42,305 bases of DNA from Planctomycetota bacterium. GTDB taxonomy: Bacteria; Planctomycetota; UBA8108; UBA1146. Below are positions 18,098 to 27,084 of the stretch, piece by piece; the stretch's first letter is position 1, and every line of letters begins with the position of its first letter. The translations under genes were made by a program, and so were the position numbers. Below the pieces are notes generated by a model that did no database searches, had not been told where the DNA came from, and saw nothing but the letters and a program-made list of their open reading frames with translations. The stretch is taken from the NCBI GenBank assembly GCA_012960845.1, contig DUAN01000041.1, positions 1 to 42,305 of the forward strand. The letters run 5' to 3'.

Positions 18098-18334
18098 TGC
18101 TGTGCTCCTTCCTGCAGGACTCAAAACCCCACTGGTTCCGTCACCACGAGTGGACCCGAATCTACCTCCTGCAACAAGGAGACCCCTCTCCGCTCATGAA
18201 ATTCTATCTCGGAGAGTGACTCTCACACCTTTGCTGGCGCAATGGCGTGGCGCTGCGTACCATCTAGACGACGATCCCGACTGCGGGAAACGCCTCGAAC
18301 GATCCCCCCTTCGGGGAGAAAGGTATGAAACTCG

Positions 18335-19744
18335 ATGATCCAGCTGGAAGACCCTGCCGATCAGGCGATGGTGGCCAAGATCCACGAAGCGGATCAAGAC
18401 CACCTGTTCGATGATTGGGATCAACTCGATTCCGCCGCTCGTCATTCTCTGCTGAAGGACCTCCATCACATCGATCTGAGTTTCATCCAGCAGTTGATTC
18501 GAGATCATCTCGATTCCAGCGCTTCCGAAGCACCCATCGCCGCTCCAACGCCTCCCGACTGGATCCCGCTCGCGGATCCCGGCCGCGCGACGGCAAGGCA
18601 ACGAGGGCTGGAGGCACTGCAGCGAGGTGAAGTGGCGGTGCTGATGGTCGCTGGCGGTGTCGGAACCCGACTGGGACATCCCGGCCCCAAGGGTTCATTT
18701 CCCATCTTGCCCATCAGTGGTGGCACCCTGTTCCAGATCTTCTCCGAATCGTTGTTACGATTGCAAAAGATGGTCGGTCGGTCGATCCACTGGATCATCA
18801 TGACCAGTCCTACCAACCACGCTGAAACCTTGCAGTACTTCCGCCAGCACGATTATCACGGCCTGACTCCTTCGGAGGTCACGATCGTTCCGCAGGAACA
18901 ATTGCCAGTGCTCGATTCTCGCCGCTGCAAGATCCTCAGAAGTGGCCCCGGGCAGGTGATGTTCAGCCCCGATGGCCATGGCGGATCGATCCGCTTGCTC
19001 CAGAGAACCGCGGCAGATCTTCGCCAGCGTGGAATCCACCACATCTACACCCACCAGGTCGATAACCCGTTGGCGCGGATGGCGGATCCAGAACTGATTG
19101 GCCTCCACATCGAACAGGACTCTCGCTTCACCTCGAAGGCGGTGGCCAAGACCGACCCCGACGAAAAGGTCGGGGTCTTCTGCAGCGTGGGAGACCACCT
19201 CAGGGTCATCGAATACAGTGAACTGGGAGAAGAGGATCGTCATCTCAAGAATCCAGATGGCTCACTCTCCTTCCGGGCGGGCAACATCGCTACTCATGTC
19301 ATCGAACTCGATTTCATCGCACCGGAGACCGCATCCGGGCCACTGCAGTTGCCGTTCCATGTCGCGCGGAAGGCGATTCGTCACTGGCACGGAGGAGAGT
19401 GGCACGAGCCCACCTCTGCCAATTCAATTCGATTCGAGACCTTCATCTTCGATGTCTTGCCGCTGGCCAACAGGGGCCTGGTCGTCGAAGCCGATCGAGA
19501 TCTGGAGTTTGCTCCGGTCAAGAACGGAGAAGGCAGTGATTCCCCTGCCACCTCTCGCTCAGCCCTGCAGAAGTTGTGGGCCAGTTGGTTGGTCCAGTGC
19601 GGGATCGAACTGGAATTCGATCCTTCTCTCCAGCCATTGCGCACCATCGAGATCTCTCCACTGGTCGCTGGTGATGCGACAGAACTGAAGAAGGCGCTGG
19701 AAAAACTGGAGATCCCCCCGGAAGGACCGATCCTGCTCCGATGA
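18335..19744 (+). CDS. UDP-sugar pyrophosphorylase (UDPGP type 1 / UAP1-like)
   Basis: Makes UDP-sugar from UTP and sugar-1-phosphate; by its family (PF01704, eukaryote-type) the likely substrate is N-acetylglucosamine-1-phosphate, but glucose-1-phosphate cannot be excluded. 469 residues. The nucleotide loop LMVAGGVGTRLGHPGPKGSF spans about 103-122, with the phosphate-contacting lysine in PKGS. Further hallmarks are SPTNHAETLQYF, FSPDGHGG, HQVDNPLARMADP and GNIATHVIELDFI. ATG 18335 follows GAGAAAGG at a longish spacing. Its stop overlaps the next start as ATGA. Typical bacterial GlmU/GalU are unrelated, so this is the less common bacterial distribution. Involved in envelope precursor supply. 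Confidence 0.9.
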   Translation: MIQLEDPADQAMVAKIHEADQDHLFDDWDQLDSAARHSLLKDLHHIDLSFIQQLIRDHLDSSASEAPIAAPTPPDWIPLADPGRATARQRGLEALQRGEVAVLMVAGGVGTRLGHPGPKGSFPILPISGGTLFQIFSESLLRLQKMVGRSIHWIIMTSPTNHAETLQYFRQHDYHGLTPSEVTIVPQEQLPVLDSRRCKILRSGPGQVMFSPDGHGGSIRLLQRTAADLRQRGIHHIYTHQVDNPLARMADPELIGLHIEQDSRFTSKAVAKTDPDEKVGVFCSVGDHLRVIEYSELGEEDRHLKNPDGSLSFRAGNIATHVIELDFIAPETASGPLQLPFHVARKAIRHWHGGEWHEPTSANSIRFETFIFDVLPLANRGLVVEADRDLEFAPVKNGEGSDSPATSRSALQKLWASWLVQCGIELEFDPSLQPLRTIEISPLVAGDATELKKALEKLEIPPEGPILLR

Positions 19745-21240
19745 AGAAGATGAATCTCTCACTACTGCTGCTGCTCTCCTCGTCCGCCTGGGCGCTTTCC
19801 GATGATACTCCGCTCGATTCGATCGCCTCGGCACTCGATTCGGCGAATGCAGTGGTGGTGGCGAGAGCCCATGCGGCTCTGGATCGACTCGACGACGGGG
19901 CGATTCCAGGACTACGAGAAGTGCTCGATCAGCCGCTGTCGATTCACAGCCGATCGATCCTTGCCGCCAAACTCGGCACGATTCTCAGTGCGACCCTGGC
20001 GAATCTCGATGCGGCGGTCTATGAATTTGCCGCAGCCCGCAACCGGGCCCGGCCTCAAAGCGAAAATTCCACAGCGGTGGGAGGAGAATCTGCCCGGGCT
20101 GAACGTGAATCTGCCCGTCGAAAGGTCGAAGCGATCGAACAGCAACTGATCGCAGCGGGGCTCCATCTGGGCTCGGCACTGATCCATCACCAGGATCTGA
20201 AAGGAATTCGATCCTCGCTGGTACAAAGTGTCCACCAGCGGTTACAGAGGTCGCTTCATTCCCAGATGAAAAAACGCTGGACCTCGTGGTCCGATCCGCA
20301 GCAGATTCGACCGGCAGATCTGCGCTCGATCAGCGCATTGCTCGAGCCGATGGGCGAATCGAGCGGTACCGATGCCGTGGCCCACCGCGCCGCACTGCTG
20401 GCCATTGGTCAGCTCGAAAGCCTCGACCATGAACAGATCCTCGATGCACGACGCTGGCTGCTGGTGCTTGGAGAGCATGGCCAGCGTGCACTCGAAGAGT
20501 GGGTGAAACAGCCTCAGTTCTCGACCATCCCTCCCGCATCTCGACGAGAGTGGGCCATCCGAAATCGCTTGCGAGTTCCTGCCAGACTCGATACTGAATC
20601 GACCCTCTCGCTGGCGGGTTGGGATCAATTCGAGGTCTCTGAGAGACTGGAAGCGATGATCAGACTGCGCTCGGCGTACGGAAAGCGATCCACACCGACG
20701 CTGGACCATCTTGCACGCAAAGATCCTCATCTAGCGGTGCGCAGAAGAGCCGCCGAACTACTGTCACTCCTGGGGGACCCCAGAGGTGCGCGAATCCTCC
20801 TCGCACAACGGCAGGTCAGTGACCAGCAGTTCGAACAAGCGAGTCGCGATGCCGTTCTTCGAGCCGCATCGACACTGCGCGATTCGGGCGAACTGGAAGA
20901 AGCACTATCGCTGCTGGAGGACCTGGCCCTTCGTCTCACCGCCGATGCCGAGGTTCACGAGGCTCTCGGAATCGTCTCTCTGCGTCTACGAGATCTCGAT
21001 CGTGCCATCGTGGAACTGCGCCGAGCGATTTCCCTCGAACCTTCCAACTCCACCACCCGGTACAATCTGGCCTGTGCGCTGGCGCTCGCCGGGCAAATCG
21101 AACCGGCGCTGACTGCCCTCGAGAGTGCAGTGGTCGCCGGATACTCCGATTCGCAACATACCCGGCAAGATCGAGACCTGGAGTCATTACGAGGCCTGGA
21201 GCAGTTCGAAGCTCTGCTCGAGCGGATGGCTCGACGCTGA
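19741..21240 (+). CDS. Secreted repeat protein with C-terminal TPRs
   Basis: 499 residues, with a signal peptide of about 19 residues (KKMNLSLLLLLSSSAWALS). The middle is alpha-helical with HEAT-like stretches (TPTLDHLARKDPHLAVRRRA, then EQASRDAVLRAASTLRD). The last ~120 residues carry TPR units (HEALGIVSLRLRDLDRAIVE, then TTRYNLACALALAGQIEPAL). These are protein-protein interaction scaffolds; no catalytic motif is seen. It starts inside the UDP-sugar pyrophosphorylase stop (ATGA), so both are translationally coupled, which suggests a shared envelope-related role. The DUF4388-like/TPR gene follows 72 bp downstream on the same strand. Confidence 0.75.
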   Translation: MKKMNLSLLLLLSSSAWALSDDTPLDSIASALDSANAVVVARAHAALDRLDDGAIPGLREVLDQPLSIHSRSILAAKLGTILSATLANLDAAVYEFAAARNRARPQSENSTAVGGESARAERESARRKVEAIEQQLIAAGLHLGSALIHHQDLKGIRSSLVQSVHQRLQRSLHSQMKKRWTSWSDPQQIRPADLRSISALLEPMGESSGTDAVAHRAALLAIGQLESLDHEQILDARRWLLVLGEHGQRALEEWVKQPQFSTIPPASRREWAIRNRLRVPARLDTESTLSLAGWDQFEVSERLEAMIRLRSAYGKRSTPTLDHLARKDPHLAVRRRAAELLSLLGDPRGARILLAQRQVSDQQFEQASRDAVLRAASTLRDSGELEEALSLLEDLALRLTADAEVHEALGIVSLRLRDLDRAIVELRRAISLEPSNSTTRYNLACALALAGQIEPALTALESAVVAGYSDSQHTRQDRDLESLRGLEQFEALLERMARR

Positions 21241-21312
21241 CCCAGCGGCCCGATTACCGGTCAGATGTTATTATTCCGGGGAAGGACCCGGCTCCCTGCC
21301 GGGACAAAATCA

Positions 21313-23811
21313 ATGCCTCAGATGGTCCGATCCGCCGGGATCCCCGGCGATGCTGCACGTACTCTGCTCGATCTCGCCAGTGGTCTACCCGATGGAACCT
21401 GGCATCTCCAACCCGATGATCCTGAAGCTCCCGACATCCGGATCCAACTGGAAGCCGGCCGACTGGTCGACCTCGATCGCCCTGGACAACCGAGCGTTCT
21501 CCACCGGGCTCTGATCCTCGATGGTCCGCTACGACCTCGCGAACGAGATCGCTGGATCAAACGTGGCGCCGACCTGGGAACCTGTCCCGGGCTGCTATGC
21601 CTCGAAGAACAGGGGGTCGAAGCGAGTGTTGCAGGCGAACAGATCGGCAAGATCATCGACGAGGACCTGGTACTGGTCCTCGGTGCCGGAGATGCGACCT
21701 GGTCCGGCCCCTCGATGGAACCGATCCTCTCGGGACTTCACGGACGGGTCGACCTGGGAGACTCGCTCGAGGAGGTACTCTTTCGCTCCGCCTCGAGGCA
21801 CCGACTATGGGAAGGAATCACCGATCTACCCATGATGAGGGATGTGGTCGCTGCCACCCCCTCCGCCATGTCGATCATCTCCGACCCACAAGTTGGAGCC
21901 GAGGAAAAGGTGATCATCGAAATGGCGGACGGCCACAAGGACATCGCCGAGATCGTCGGTGGACGACCCGACCCGTGGCGAGCTCTCGATCGCCTGATGG
22001 GACTGTTGGAAGAGGGTTATCTCGAGACCCAGAGTGCCATGGAACTGTTCCGCAATGGCGAATCTGCCCTCGCTCAAGAGCAACCCGCAACCGCACTGAG
22101 GCGCTGGCGTAGAGCGGAAGAACTGGGTCTGGATGACTTCGACCTGGGAGCGCGCATCGGAGAAGCCTGTGCGGCTACCGGAAGATCTTCGGAAGCGGCG
22201 CGACGTCTTCGGGCTCACGCACTGCGCTGCTCCGAGCAGGTTCGCATCGAAGCGGCCCGAGATGCGTGGACCGGAGTAGTACTCCTCGATCCTACCGATG
22301 TCGAAGCGCGCCAGAGAGCCTTGACCTTGTGGGTGCGCAATCCCGGCGATGATCCGAAACCGGCAGCACGACTGGCCCAGGCCCTGATCGATGGAGGATT
22401 TGCCGAATCCGCCTGCCAGTTACTCGACTCGATCGGTGCCCATCTCCCCGATCCTCAACTTCACTCCCTTCACGAGCAGGCGGCACAGGCGAGCGGCGAT
22501 CCAGAAGCGGCGCAGCGAGCACGCTGGCGCCAAGCCGAGGCGCTGCGGGCCACAGGACAATGGTCCGACGCCACCGAACTGTATCAGCAACTGGCAGCCG
22601 AAAATGACCAGACCTCGCTTCTGATGCTGCGCCTGGTTGAATCTGCGCTGCAAAGATCCGCCAGCGATATGGCAGAGGAGTACACCGAGAAAGCACTGCG
22701 CAACGAGAGCGGCACCCTCCGTCCGCTCGATCCCGCTTCTCGAGAGGCGATCAGCGTCATCCTCGAGCACGAGGACGCGCCCGCCACCCTGCACTGCTGG
22801 AATGCCGACGATGCACGATCTCAACAGCAACCACAGAGAGAAGCAGAGGCACGTCGCCACCAGTGGCAAGCACACTGCAATGAATCGAACATCGATGCGG
22901 CGAGGGAAGCCGCTCGCCGCTGTCACGAATTGTCCCCCGGAGTTCCCGAGGTCGCCCTCGAACGATCCAAACTGGAAGAACGTGCGGGTCAGCCAGCAGT
23001 GGCAGCCCTCATCCTGGAAACACTGCTCCACCAGTTGCCCGCCGATCACCCTGCGGTTCCTGCTGCAGTGCAATCACTACTGGCCCTCGATCGAACTCGA
23101 AAGGTCGCCCTGCAGCATTCGTTGCAATTGAGCGATCCCGATTCGATCCACCATCAGGCGACTCAACTCGCCCTCGGATTGATCCAGGTGGTGGAAGGAG
23201 AGTCCTTCACGGCATCTCCCGAGGCGGGAGCGCAGGCGATGGTGCTGGCCATCATCTCTGCACTGCTGGAGACGGGGCCAGGGCGAGAAGATGCCCTCAC
23301 CACCATTGCCGACCAGTTGTTGCGTCACCCCGATCCGCTGGTTCACCTGCTCTGCGCAACCGTTGCAAAACACCAGCCAGATCACCCGCTATTACAACGA
23401 GCCGCCCAACCCCCAGTCGCCAGCGCCAGGCCCGCGGCTGTGGTCCGCTCCAGTATCGGTACCATCACCGATAAATTGCGAGGGGTACAAACCAGCCCCG
23501 GGGAATCCACGGCATCCGTCCCCACGGCGGCCGACCCGACGGCTCTACCTCAGGAACAGCCGCAGTCACCACCCCAGCAAAGCCCGGCTTCGCCACCGCC
23601 AAATCAGGGAATCCAGGCGTCTCTGGATCGGCTCCGCTCGCTCCGGGGGGACCCATCACCGCCACCCAAGTCTCCTCAAGGGGAGACTCCTGAGCCCGAT
23701 CCTGATCCTGTGGCCACACCCGCCGCCCTACCCCCACCCGTCGCAACCGGCAGTCTCCAGTCGGTGGCCTCAAAACTGGGTTCTTTGAGAGGACCTTCCA
23801 ACGAAAGTTGA
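21313..23811 (+). CDS. DUF4388-like (PATAN) and TPR protein with Pro-rich tail
   Basis: 832 residues from ATG 21313 (ATG 21265 adds 16 residues with poor composition and no good ribosome binding site). The first ~230 residues resemble DUF4388/PATAN-type domains: a GTWHLQPDDPEAPDIRIQLE strand set, an internal helical part, then a winged-helix-like MADGHKDIAEIVGGRPDPWR. From about 250 to 700 TPR-like helical hairpins rich in Ala, Arg and Glu dominate (SAMELFRNGESALAQEQPAT). The tail from ~700 is Pro/Gln/Ser rich and contains three copies of a KL-x-SLRG type motif at about 714-728, 766-780 and 813-827. No signal peptide or TM, so cytosolic; gliding or polarity regulators in other phyla carry PATAN domains, but no such partner is here. 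Domain call is moderate. Confidence 0.65.
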   Translation: MPQMVRSAGIPGDAARTLLDLASGLPDGTWHLQPDDPEAPDIRIQLEAGRLVDLDRPGQPSVLHRALILDGPLRPRERDRWIKRGADLGTCPGLLCLEEQGVEASVAGEQIGKIIDEDLVLVLGAGDATWSGPSMEPILSGLHGRVDLGDSLEEVLFRSASRHRLWEGITDLPMMRDVVAATPSAMSIISDPQVGAEEKVIIEMADGHKDIAEIVGGRPDPWRALDRLMGLLEEGYLETQSAMELFRNGESALAQEQPATALRRWRRAEELGLDDFDLGARIGEACAATGRSSEAARRLRAHALRCSEQVRIEAARDAWTGVVLLDPTDVEARQRALTLWVRNPGDDPKPAARLAQALIDGGFAESACQLLDSIGAHLPDPQLHSLHEQAAQASGDPEAAQRARWRQAEALRATGQWSDATELYQQLAAENDQTSLLMLRLVESALQRSASDMAEEYTEKALRNESGTLRPLDPASREAISVILEHEDAPATLHCWNADDARSQQQPQREAEARRHQWQAHCNESNIDAAREAARRCHELSPGVPEVALERSKLEERAGQPAVAALILETLLHQLPADHPAVPAAVQSLLALDRTRKVALQHSLQLSDPDSIHHQATQLALGLIQVVEGESFTASPEAGAQAMVLAIISALLETGPGREDALTTIADQLLRHPDPLVHLLCATVAKHQPDHPLLQRAAQPPVASARPAAVVRSSIGTITDKLRGVQTSPGESTASVPTAADPTALPQEQPQSPPQQSPASPPPNQGIQASLDRLRSLRGDPSPPPKSPQGETPEPDPDPVATPAALPPPVATGSLQSVASKLGSLRGPSNES

Positions 23812-23814
23812 CCT

Positions 23815-23842
23815 GAGCGGTCAAGATCCCTAGGATCCGCTC
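23815..23842 (+). terminator. Two-part hairpin between DUF4388/TPR gene and tRNA-Cys
   Basis: GAGCG (23815-23819) pairs with CGCTC (23838-23842), and inside it GATCC (23825-23829) pairs with GGATC (23833-23837) over a CTA loop. It starts four bases after the stop codon and no T-run follows, so it is a weak termination or mRNA 3' end element rather than a classical terminator. Confidence 0.35.
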
Positions 23843-23858
23843 TGACGAATTGAGATGG

Positions 23859-23932
23859 GGCGGCATCGCCAAGTGGTAAGGCACGGGTTTGCAAAACCCG
23901 CATCCCCGGTTCGAATCCGGGTGCCGCCTCCA
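23859..23932 (+). tRNA. tRNA-Cys (anticodon GCA)
   Basis: Folds into a full cloverleaf: acceptor GGCGGCA pairs with TGCCGCC, the anticodon stem CGGGT/ACCCG holds loop TTGCAAA with GCA at 23891-23893, and T stem CCCGG/CCGGG surrounds TTCGAAT. The discriminator T is typical for Cys. CCA is encoded (23930-23932). It sits 47 bp after the DUF4388/TPR gene and is followed by a strong terminator. Confidence 0.97.
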
Positions 23933-23946
23933 ATCATTCGCAGCGT

Positions 23947-23980
23947 CAGCGAGCCGCATCGAACACGATGCGACTCGCTG
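23947..23980 (+). terminator. Rho-independent-like terminator after tRNA-Cys
   Basis: CAGCGAG (23947-23953) and CGCATCG (23955-23961) pair with CGATGCG (23966-23972) and CTCGCTG (23974-23980), with a single C/A mismatch and an AACA loop. TTTCTGTT follows. It lies 15 bp after the tRNA. Confidence 0.8.
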
Positions 23981-24400
23981 TTTCTGTTCCCGGCCAGGTA
24001 GGATCCGACACTTGCCCGGTCATTGGACCGGTCGTTGGCCCGATCGTGATCCTCCGCCTCAAATCCCACATCTGCGCTGACACACCCCCACCTCGCCTCT
24101 CTCTGGCATCTTCGGAAGTCAGGAAGAGGTTTGCATCCCTCTCTCACTTGCCGAACCGACCATTCCATCGAAGCATGGGAAACAAGAGACCTGATTGGTC
24201 AGATTTATCTCCCATTCGTGGCTGGAGAGACACGATTGCCCCCTCACACCTTGGTCCCCAAGACACTATAATCGTCAGTACGAGGTTGAAGAGATCTCGA
24301 CAACAGTGGATTGCCCGGGGGGGCAATCGTGCATGCAGATGAGGAGTGCTACCGGTTCATCCCGGAGCCCTGTATGTATTGGGAAGGGAGTGTTCTCGAG
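23981..24400. other. Gene-free stretch before the FG-GAP gene
   Basis: About 420 bp with no supported coding region. It holds three imperfect 12-bp tandem units at 24016-24051 (CCGGTCATTGGA, CCGGTCGTTGGC, CCGATCGTGATC). A TATAAT at 24267-24272 could be a -10 box, but no -35 lies at 16-18 bp. A hairpin GATTGCCC/GGGCAATC with a GGGG loop spans 24309-24328. The downstream gene starts at 24401 after GGGAAGGGAG, so a long leader is possible if the TATAAT is used. Confidence 0.5.
24016..24051 (+). repeat. Three imperfect 12-bp tandem units
   Basis: Units 1 and 2 (CCGGTCATTGGA, CCGGTCGTTGGC) agree at 10 of 12 positions, unit 3 (CCGATCGTGATC) at 8 of 12 with unit 2. Non-coding. Confidence 0.5.
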
Positions 24401-26962
24401 ATGATTCTCAAGGGTCCTTTGCATCTAGGGTGTATGGCTGTGTGGCTTGCCCTGTTCCTCTCTGCGCCGCTACTGGCTCAGCCGGACTGGGTACAGTTCA
24501 ACGATGAGACCACGAGTCGGATCAGCGCAGCGTCAAATGTCTCGACCAATGACGTGGCTGAAAAAGACTATGCCTGGGGCGATGTCGACCAGGATGGTGA
24601 CACCGATTTGATCATCGTCCGGAAACTAGCCTTCACCACCGGTGGAGTCTCTGCGTTCCGATCCAACCTGCTTCTTCTCAACCAAGGGGGAATTCTGGTC
24701 GACCGTACCGTCGACTTCGCCAGCGCTTCGGATGTTGCCGGTGATAGCGGATTCCTGACCCCTACCAACGACCGCGATGTGATCCTTGCCGATGTCACAG
24801 GAGATGGCTGGCTCGACATCGTGACCGCCGTCACACTTGCCGACGGCTCTCCCAAACACATCGCATACCCAAGGGTCTACCGTAATCTGGGATTGAGTGC
24901 TGGAGTCTGGCAAGGCTTCATCCACGAAGATGCACGCATTCCTCAGTTCGAGGGAAACGTCCCCGGCAGTTCTACCCCCCATGCACCACGATTCTGCTCC
25001 CTCGATGCCGGAGATATCGATGGAGATGGAGACCTGGATGTCTACCTCGGTGATTACGACAGCGGTGGAAGTCAGACTCTCGACTTCAATGATCGCCTGC
25101 TGATCAATGACGGCAGCGGATTCTTCACTGATCAAACTTCGACTTACTTCTCTGGCTCCATCATCATCGGTGGCAGCCCGTTCCCGTTCCAGCAATCTGC
25201 CTTCGGCATGGCTTCCTCGATTCGCGACATGAATGGGGATGGAACACTCGACATCATCAAGGACACCGCTCTCAACCCACCGCAATATGTCGGGATCTCC
25301 TACAACGATCCGGCAGGAACTGGCAACTTTTCCTCCCACAAGGAGAGTTGGGCCAGTATGGCTCCTTACCATGTGACCGTCGGCGATCTCAATGCCGATG
25401 GTGCCAATGATATGGTGGTCACCGACGACAACGCCGATTCCTACCTGATCAATACCGGCAACGACGGTAGTGGCCTCGCCAACTTCTCTCGCTTCTTTTA
25501 CTCCTTCCAGGGAGGAACCGGAGCCACCGGGGATGACGGTTTTGGCGGCAACTCCCTGATCGTGGACCTCGATAATGATGGTTGGAACGATGTCATCATC
25601 ACGGATGTCGATGTCGATATCGCGGGCTGCAACCGTCGGATGCACATTTACCACAATCTTGGAAATGCCCCCAACGTCACCTTGCAACAGGAGAATGATG
25701 GAGGGCTCTGGAGACCCAACGGAGTTCATGATGTCGCAGTCTTCGACATCAATGGAGACGGCTGGCTCGACATGGTGATCGGAACCTGTTCCGGCACCGA
25801 GGTGTGGATGAATGAAGCTCCGATTGGTTTGAACTTGACCTTCCCCCTGGGAATCCCGGATGCCGTTCCTTGCTCAGGTACGGTGGGGATCACGGTCCTT
25901 GCGGAGCCCTTCGGAGGAGGAGTCCTCTCCCCATCCTCTGTCAAACTCCACGTCAGTACCGACGGCGGCCCCTTCGTCGAGAACTCGATGACCGCAGGAC
26001 CCGGTGGACTGTTCGAGGGAAGTCTTGACGGCTCACAAGGGAGCGTTTCCATCGAGTGGTTCGTCTCCGCCGCACTGACCGTTGGCCTGATCGCCAACAG
26101 CCCAACGGTACTGAATCTGATCGGCGATGAGATCACACGAAATACCGAGAACTTCGAGACGGGAGCCAATGGCTGGACTGTCCAGTCGGATGCGTCGGTC
26201 ACCGCTGGAAGCTGGGTCCAAGCGATCCCCAACGGGACATCCAGCGGGGGCAACCCATCGGCACCGAGTGTTGCGGCCAACGGCCAGTGGTGCTGGGTAA
26301 CCGGCAATGGAGCCCCAGGAGGAGCGGCAGGGACTGCAGACCTCGATGGAGGTCCGACTCATCTGATCAGTCCCAGTTTCAATCTTGCCGGATCCAATGG
26401 AACCGTCAGTTTCAATCTCTGGTACGTCAATATCGAGTCCGACCCCACACAGATGGATGAAATGTCGTTCTCCATCTCGACTGATGGTGGCGCCACGTGG
26501 ACCACCGCCATGGTGGTGGGAGGCGCCCTGGGAACCTCGGGGACATGGCAAAACTTCCAGATCAACCTCGGAGATGTGGTCGTCACTACCGCCAATACCA
26601 TGTTCCGTTTCACCGCTTCAGACTCACCGAACAATTCGCTCACCGAGGTGGCAGTCGATGACTTCGTGGTCGAGACGGTTACCTGTGGTAGTGGTTCGAT
26701 CATCTTCAAGCGTGGTGATGTGAATCTCGATGGAAACCTGGATATCAGTGATCCAGTGACCATTCTTCAGATGCTCTTCAACAGTGCCTCGGTCGGATGT
26801 GACGACGCTGCAGATGCCAACGATGATTCGGCGCTGAATATTGCGGATGCTGTGGCGGTGCTTTCCTCCCTGTTCGGGGGAGCGGGTAACTTGCCAGAAC
26901 CAGTCAACTGTGGGCCGGATCCAACCGACGATGCCCTCACCTGTTTGACTGGATGCCCCTAG
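24401..26962 (+). CDS. Secreted FG-GAP/VCBS repeat protein with dockerin-like C-terminal module
   Basis: 853 residues from ATG 24401 (frame open from 24311, but the earlier part lacks a signal peptide). Signal peptide about 1-27 (ends FLSAPLLAQ). Seven FG-GAP/VCBS-type calcium-binding repeats follow to about residue 455, each with a D-x-D/N-x-D-G core: GDVDQDGDTDLIIV, ADVTGDGWLDIVTA, GDIDGDGDLDVYLG, RDMNGDGTLDIIKD, GDLNADGANDMVVT, VDLDNDGWNDVIIT, FDINGDGWLDMVIG. These form a beta-propeller. Residues 583-760 look like a jelly-roll (FETGANGWTVQSD). From 770 comes the paired dockerin-like module RGDVNLDGNLDISDPV and DANDDSALNIADAVAV, closing with CGPDPTDDALTC. No enzyme motif is seen; an adhesin or matrix role is inference. 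Confidence 0.85.
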   Translation: MILKGPLHLGCMAVWLALFLSAPLLAQPDWVQFNDETTSRISAASNVSTNDVAEKDYAWGDVDQDGDTDLIIVRKLAFTTGGVSAFRSNLLLLNQGGILVDRTVDFASASDVAGDSGFLTPTNDRDVILADVTGDGWLDIVTAVTLADGSPKHIAYPRVYRNLGLSAGVWQGFIHEDARIPQFEGNVPGSSTPHAPRFCSLDAGDIDGDGDLDVYLGDYDSGGSQTLDFNDRLLINDGSGFFTDQTSTYFSGSIIIGGSPFPFQQSAFGMASSIRDMNGDGTLDIIKDTALNPPQYVGISYNDPAGTGNFSSHKESWASMAPYHVTVGDLNADGANDMVVTDDNADSYLINTGNDGSGLANFSRFFYSFQGGTGATGDDGFGGNSLIVDLDNDGWNDVIITDVDVDIAGCNRRMHIYHNLGNAPNVTLQQENDGGLWRPNGVHDVAVFDINGDGWLDMVIGTCSGTEVWMNEAPIGLNLTFPLGIPDAVPCSGTVGITVLAEPFGGGVLSPSSVKLHVSTDGGPFVENSMTAGPGGLFEGSLDGSQGSVSIEWFVSAALTVGLIANSPTVLNLIGDEITRNTENFETGANGWTVQSDASVTAGSWVQAIPNGTSSGGNPSAPSVAANGQWCWVTGNGAPGGAAGTADLDGGPTHLISPSFNLAGSNGTVSFNLWYVNIESDPTQMDEMSFSISTDGGATWTTAMVVGGALGTSGTWQNFQINLGDVVVTTANTMFRFTASDSPNNSLTEVAVDDFVVETVTCGSGSIIFKRGDVNLDGNLDISDPVTILQMLFNSASVGCDDAADANDDSALNIADAVAVLSSLFGGAGNLPEPVNCGPDPTDDALTCLTGCP

Positions 26963-26974
26963 GTATTCGAGGGG
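26956..26974 (+). terminator. Hairpin overlapping the FG-GAP gene stop
   Basis: CCCCT (26956-26960) pairs with AGGGG (26970-26974). It overlaps the TAG stop codon. Short, no T-run. Confidence 0.25.
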
Positions 26975-26991
26975 ATGAGTTGAGGGTACCC

Positions 26992-27011
26992 AGCGCTATA
27001 CCTATGGCGCT
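26992..27011 (+). terminator. 8-bp hairpin in leader
   Basis: AGCGCTAT (26992-26999) pairs with ATGGCGCT (27004-27011) including one T-G pair, loop ACCT. CACCTTTG follows. Confidence 0.35.
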
Positions 27012-27053
27012 GCACCTTTGACCACTGCTCAAGATGGGCTGGTGGAAGGAACT

Positions 27054-27084
27054 CTTGCCGATCGCTGAAGAAGCGATCGGCAAG
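27054..27084 (+). terminator. Perfect 13-bp stem-loop upstream of DUF1111 gene
   Basis: CTTGCCGATCGCT (27054-27066) and AGCGATCGGCAAG (27072-27084) are exact complements over a GAAGA loop. No T-run follows on either strand, so it may be a non-classical terminator or RNA structure. Confidence 0.55.

Noticed and set aside
23859-24051. tRNA-Cys as integration site
   Set aside because: No integrase or repeated tRNA 3' end within the window; the following repeats are short and imperfect.
24016-24051. Tandem units as a CRISPR array
   Set aside because: Units are 12 bp without spacers and no cas genes are near.
24251-24272. TTGGTC plus TATAAT as a sigma-70 promoter
   Set aside because: The spacing is only 10 bp, too short; kept only as a possible -10 box in the gap description.
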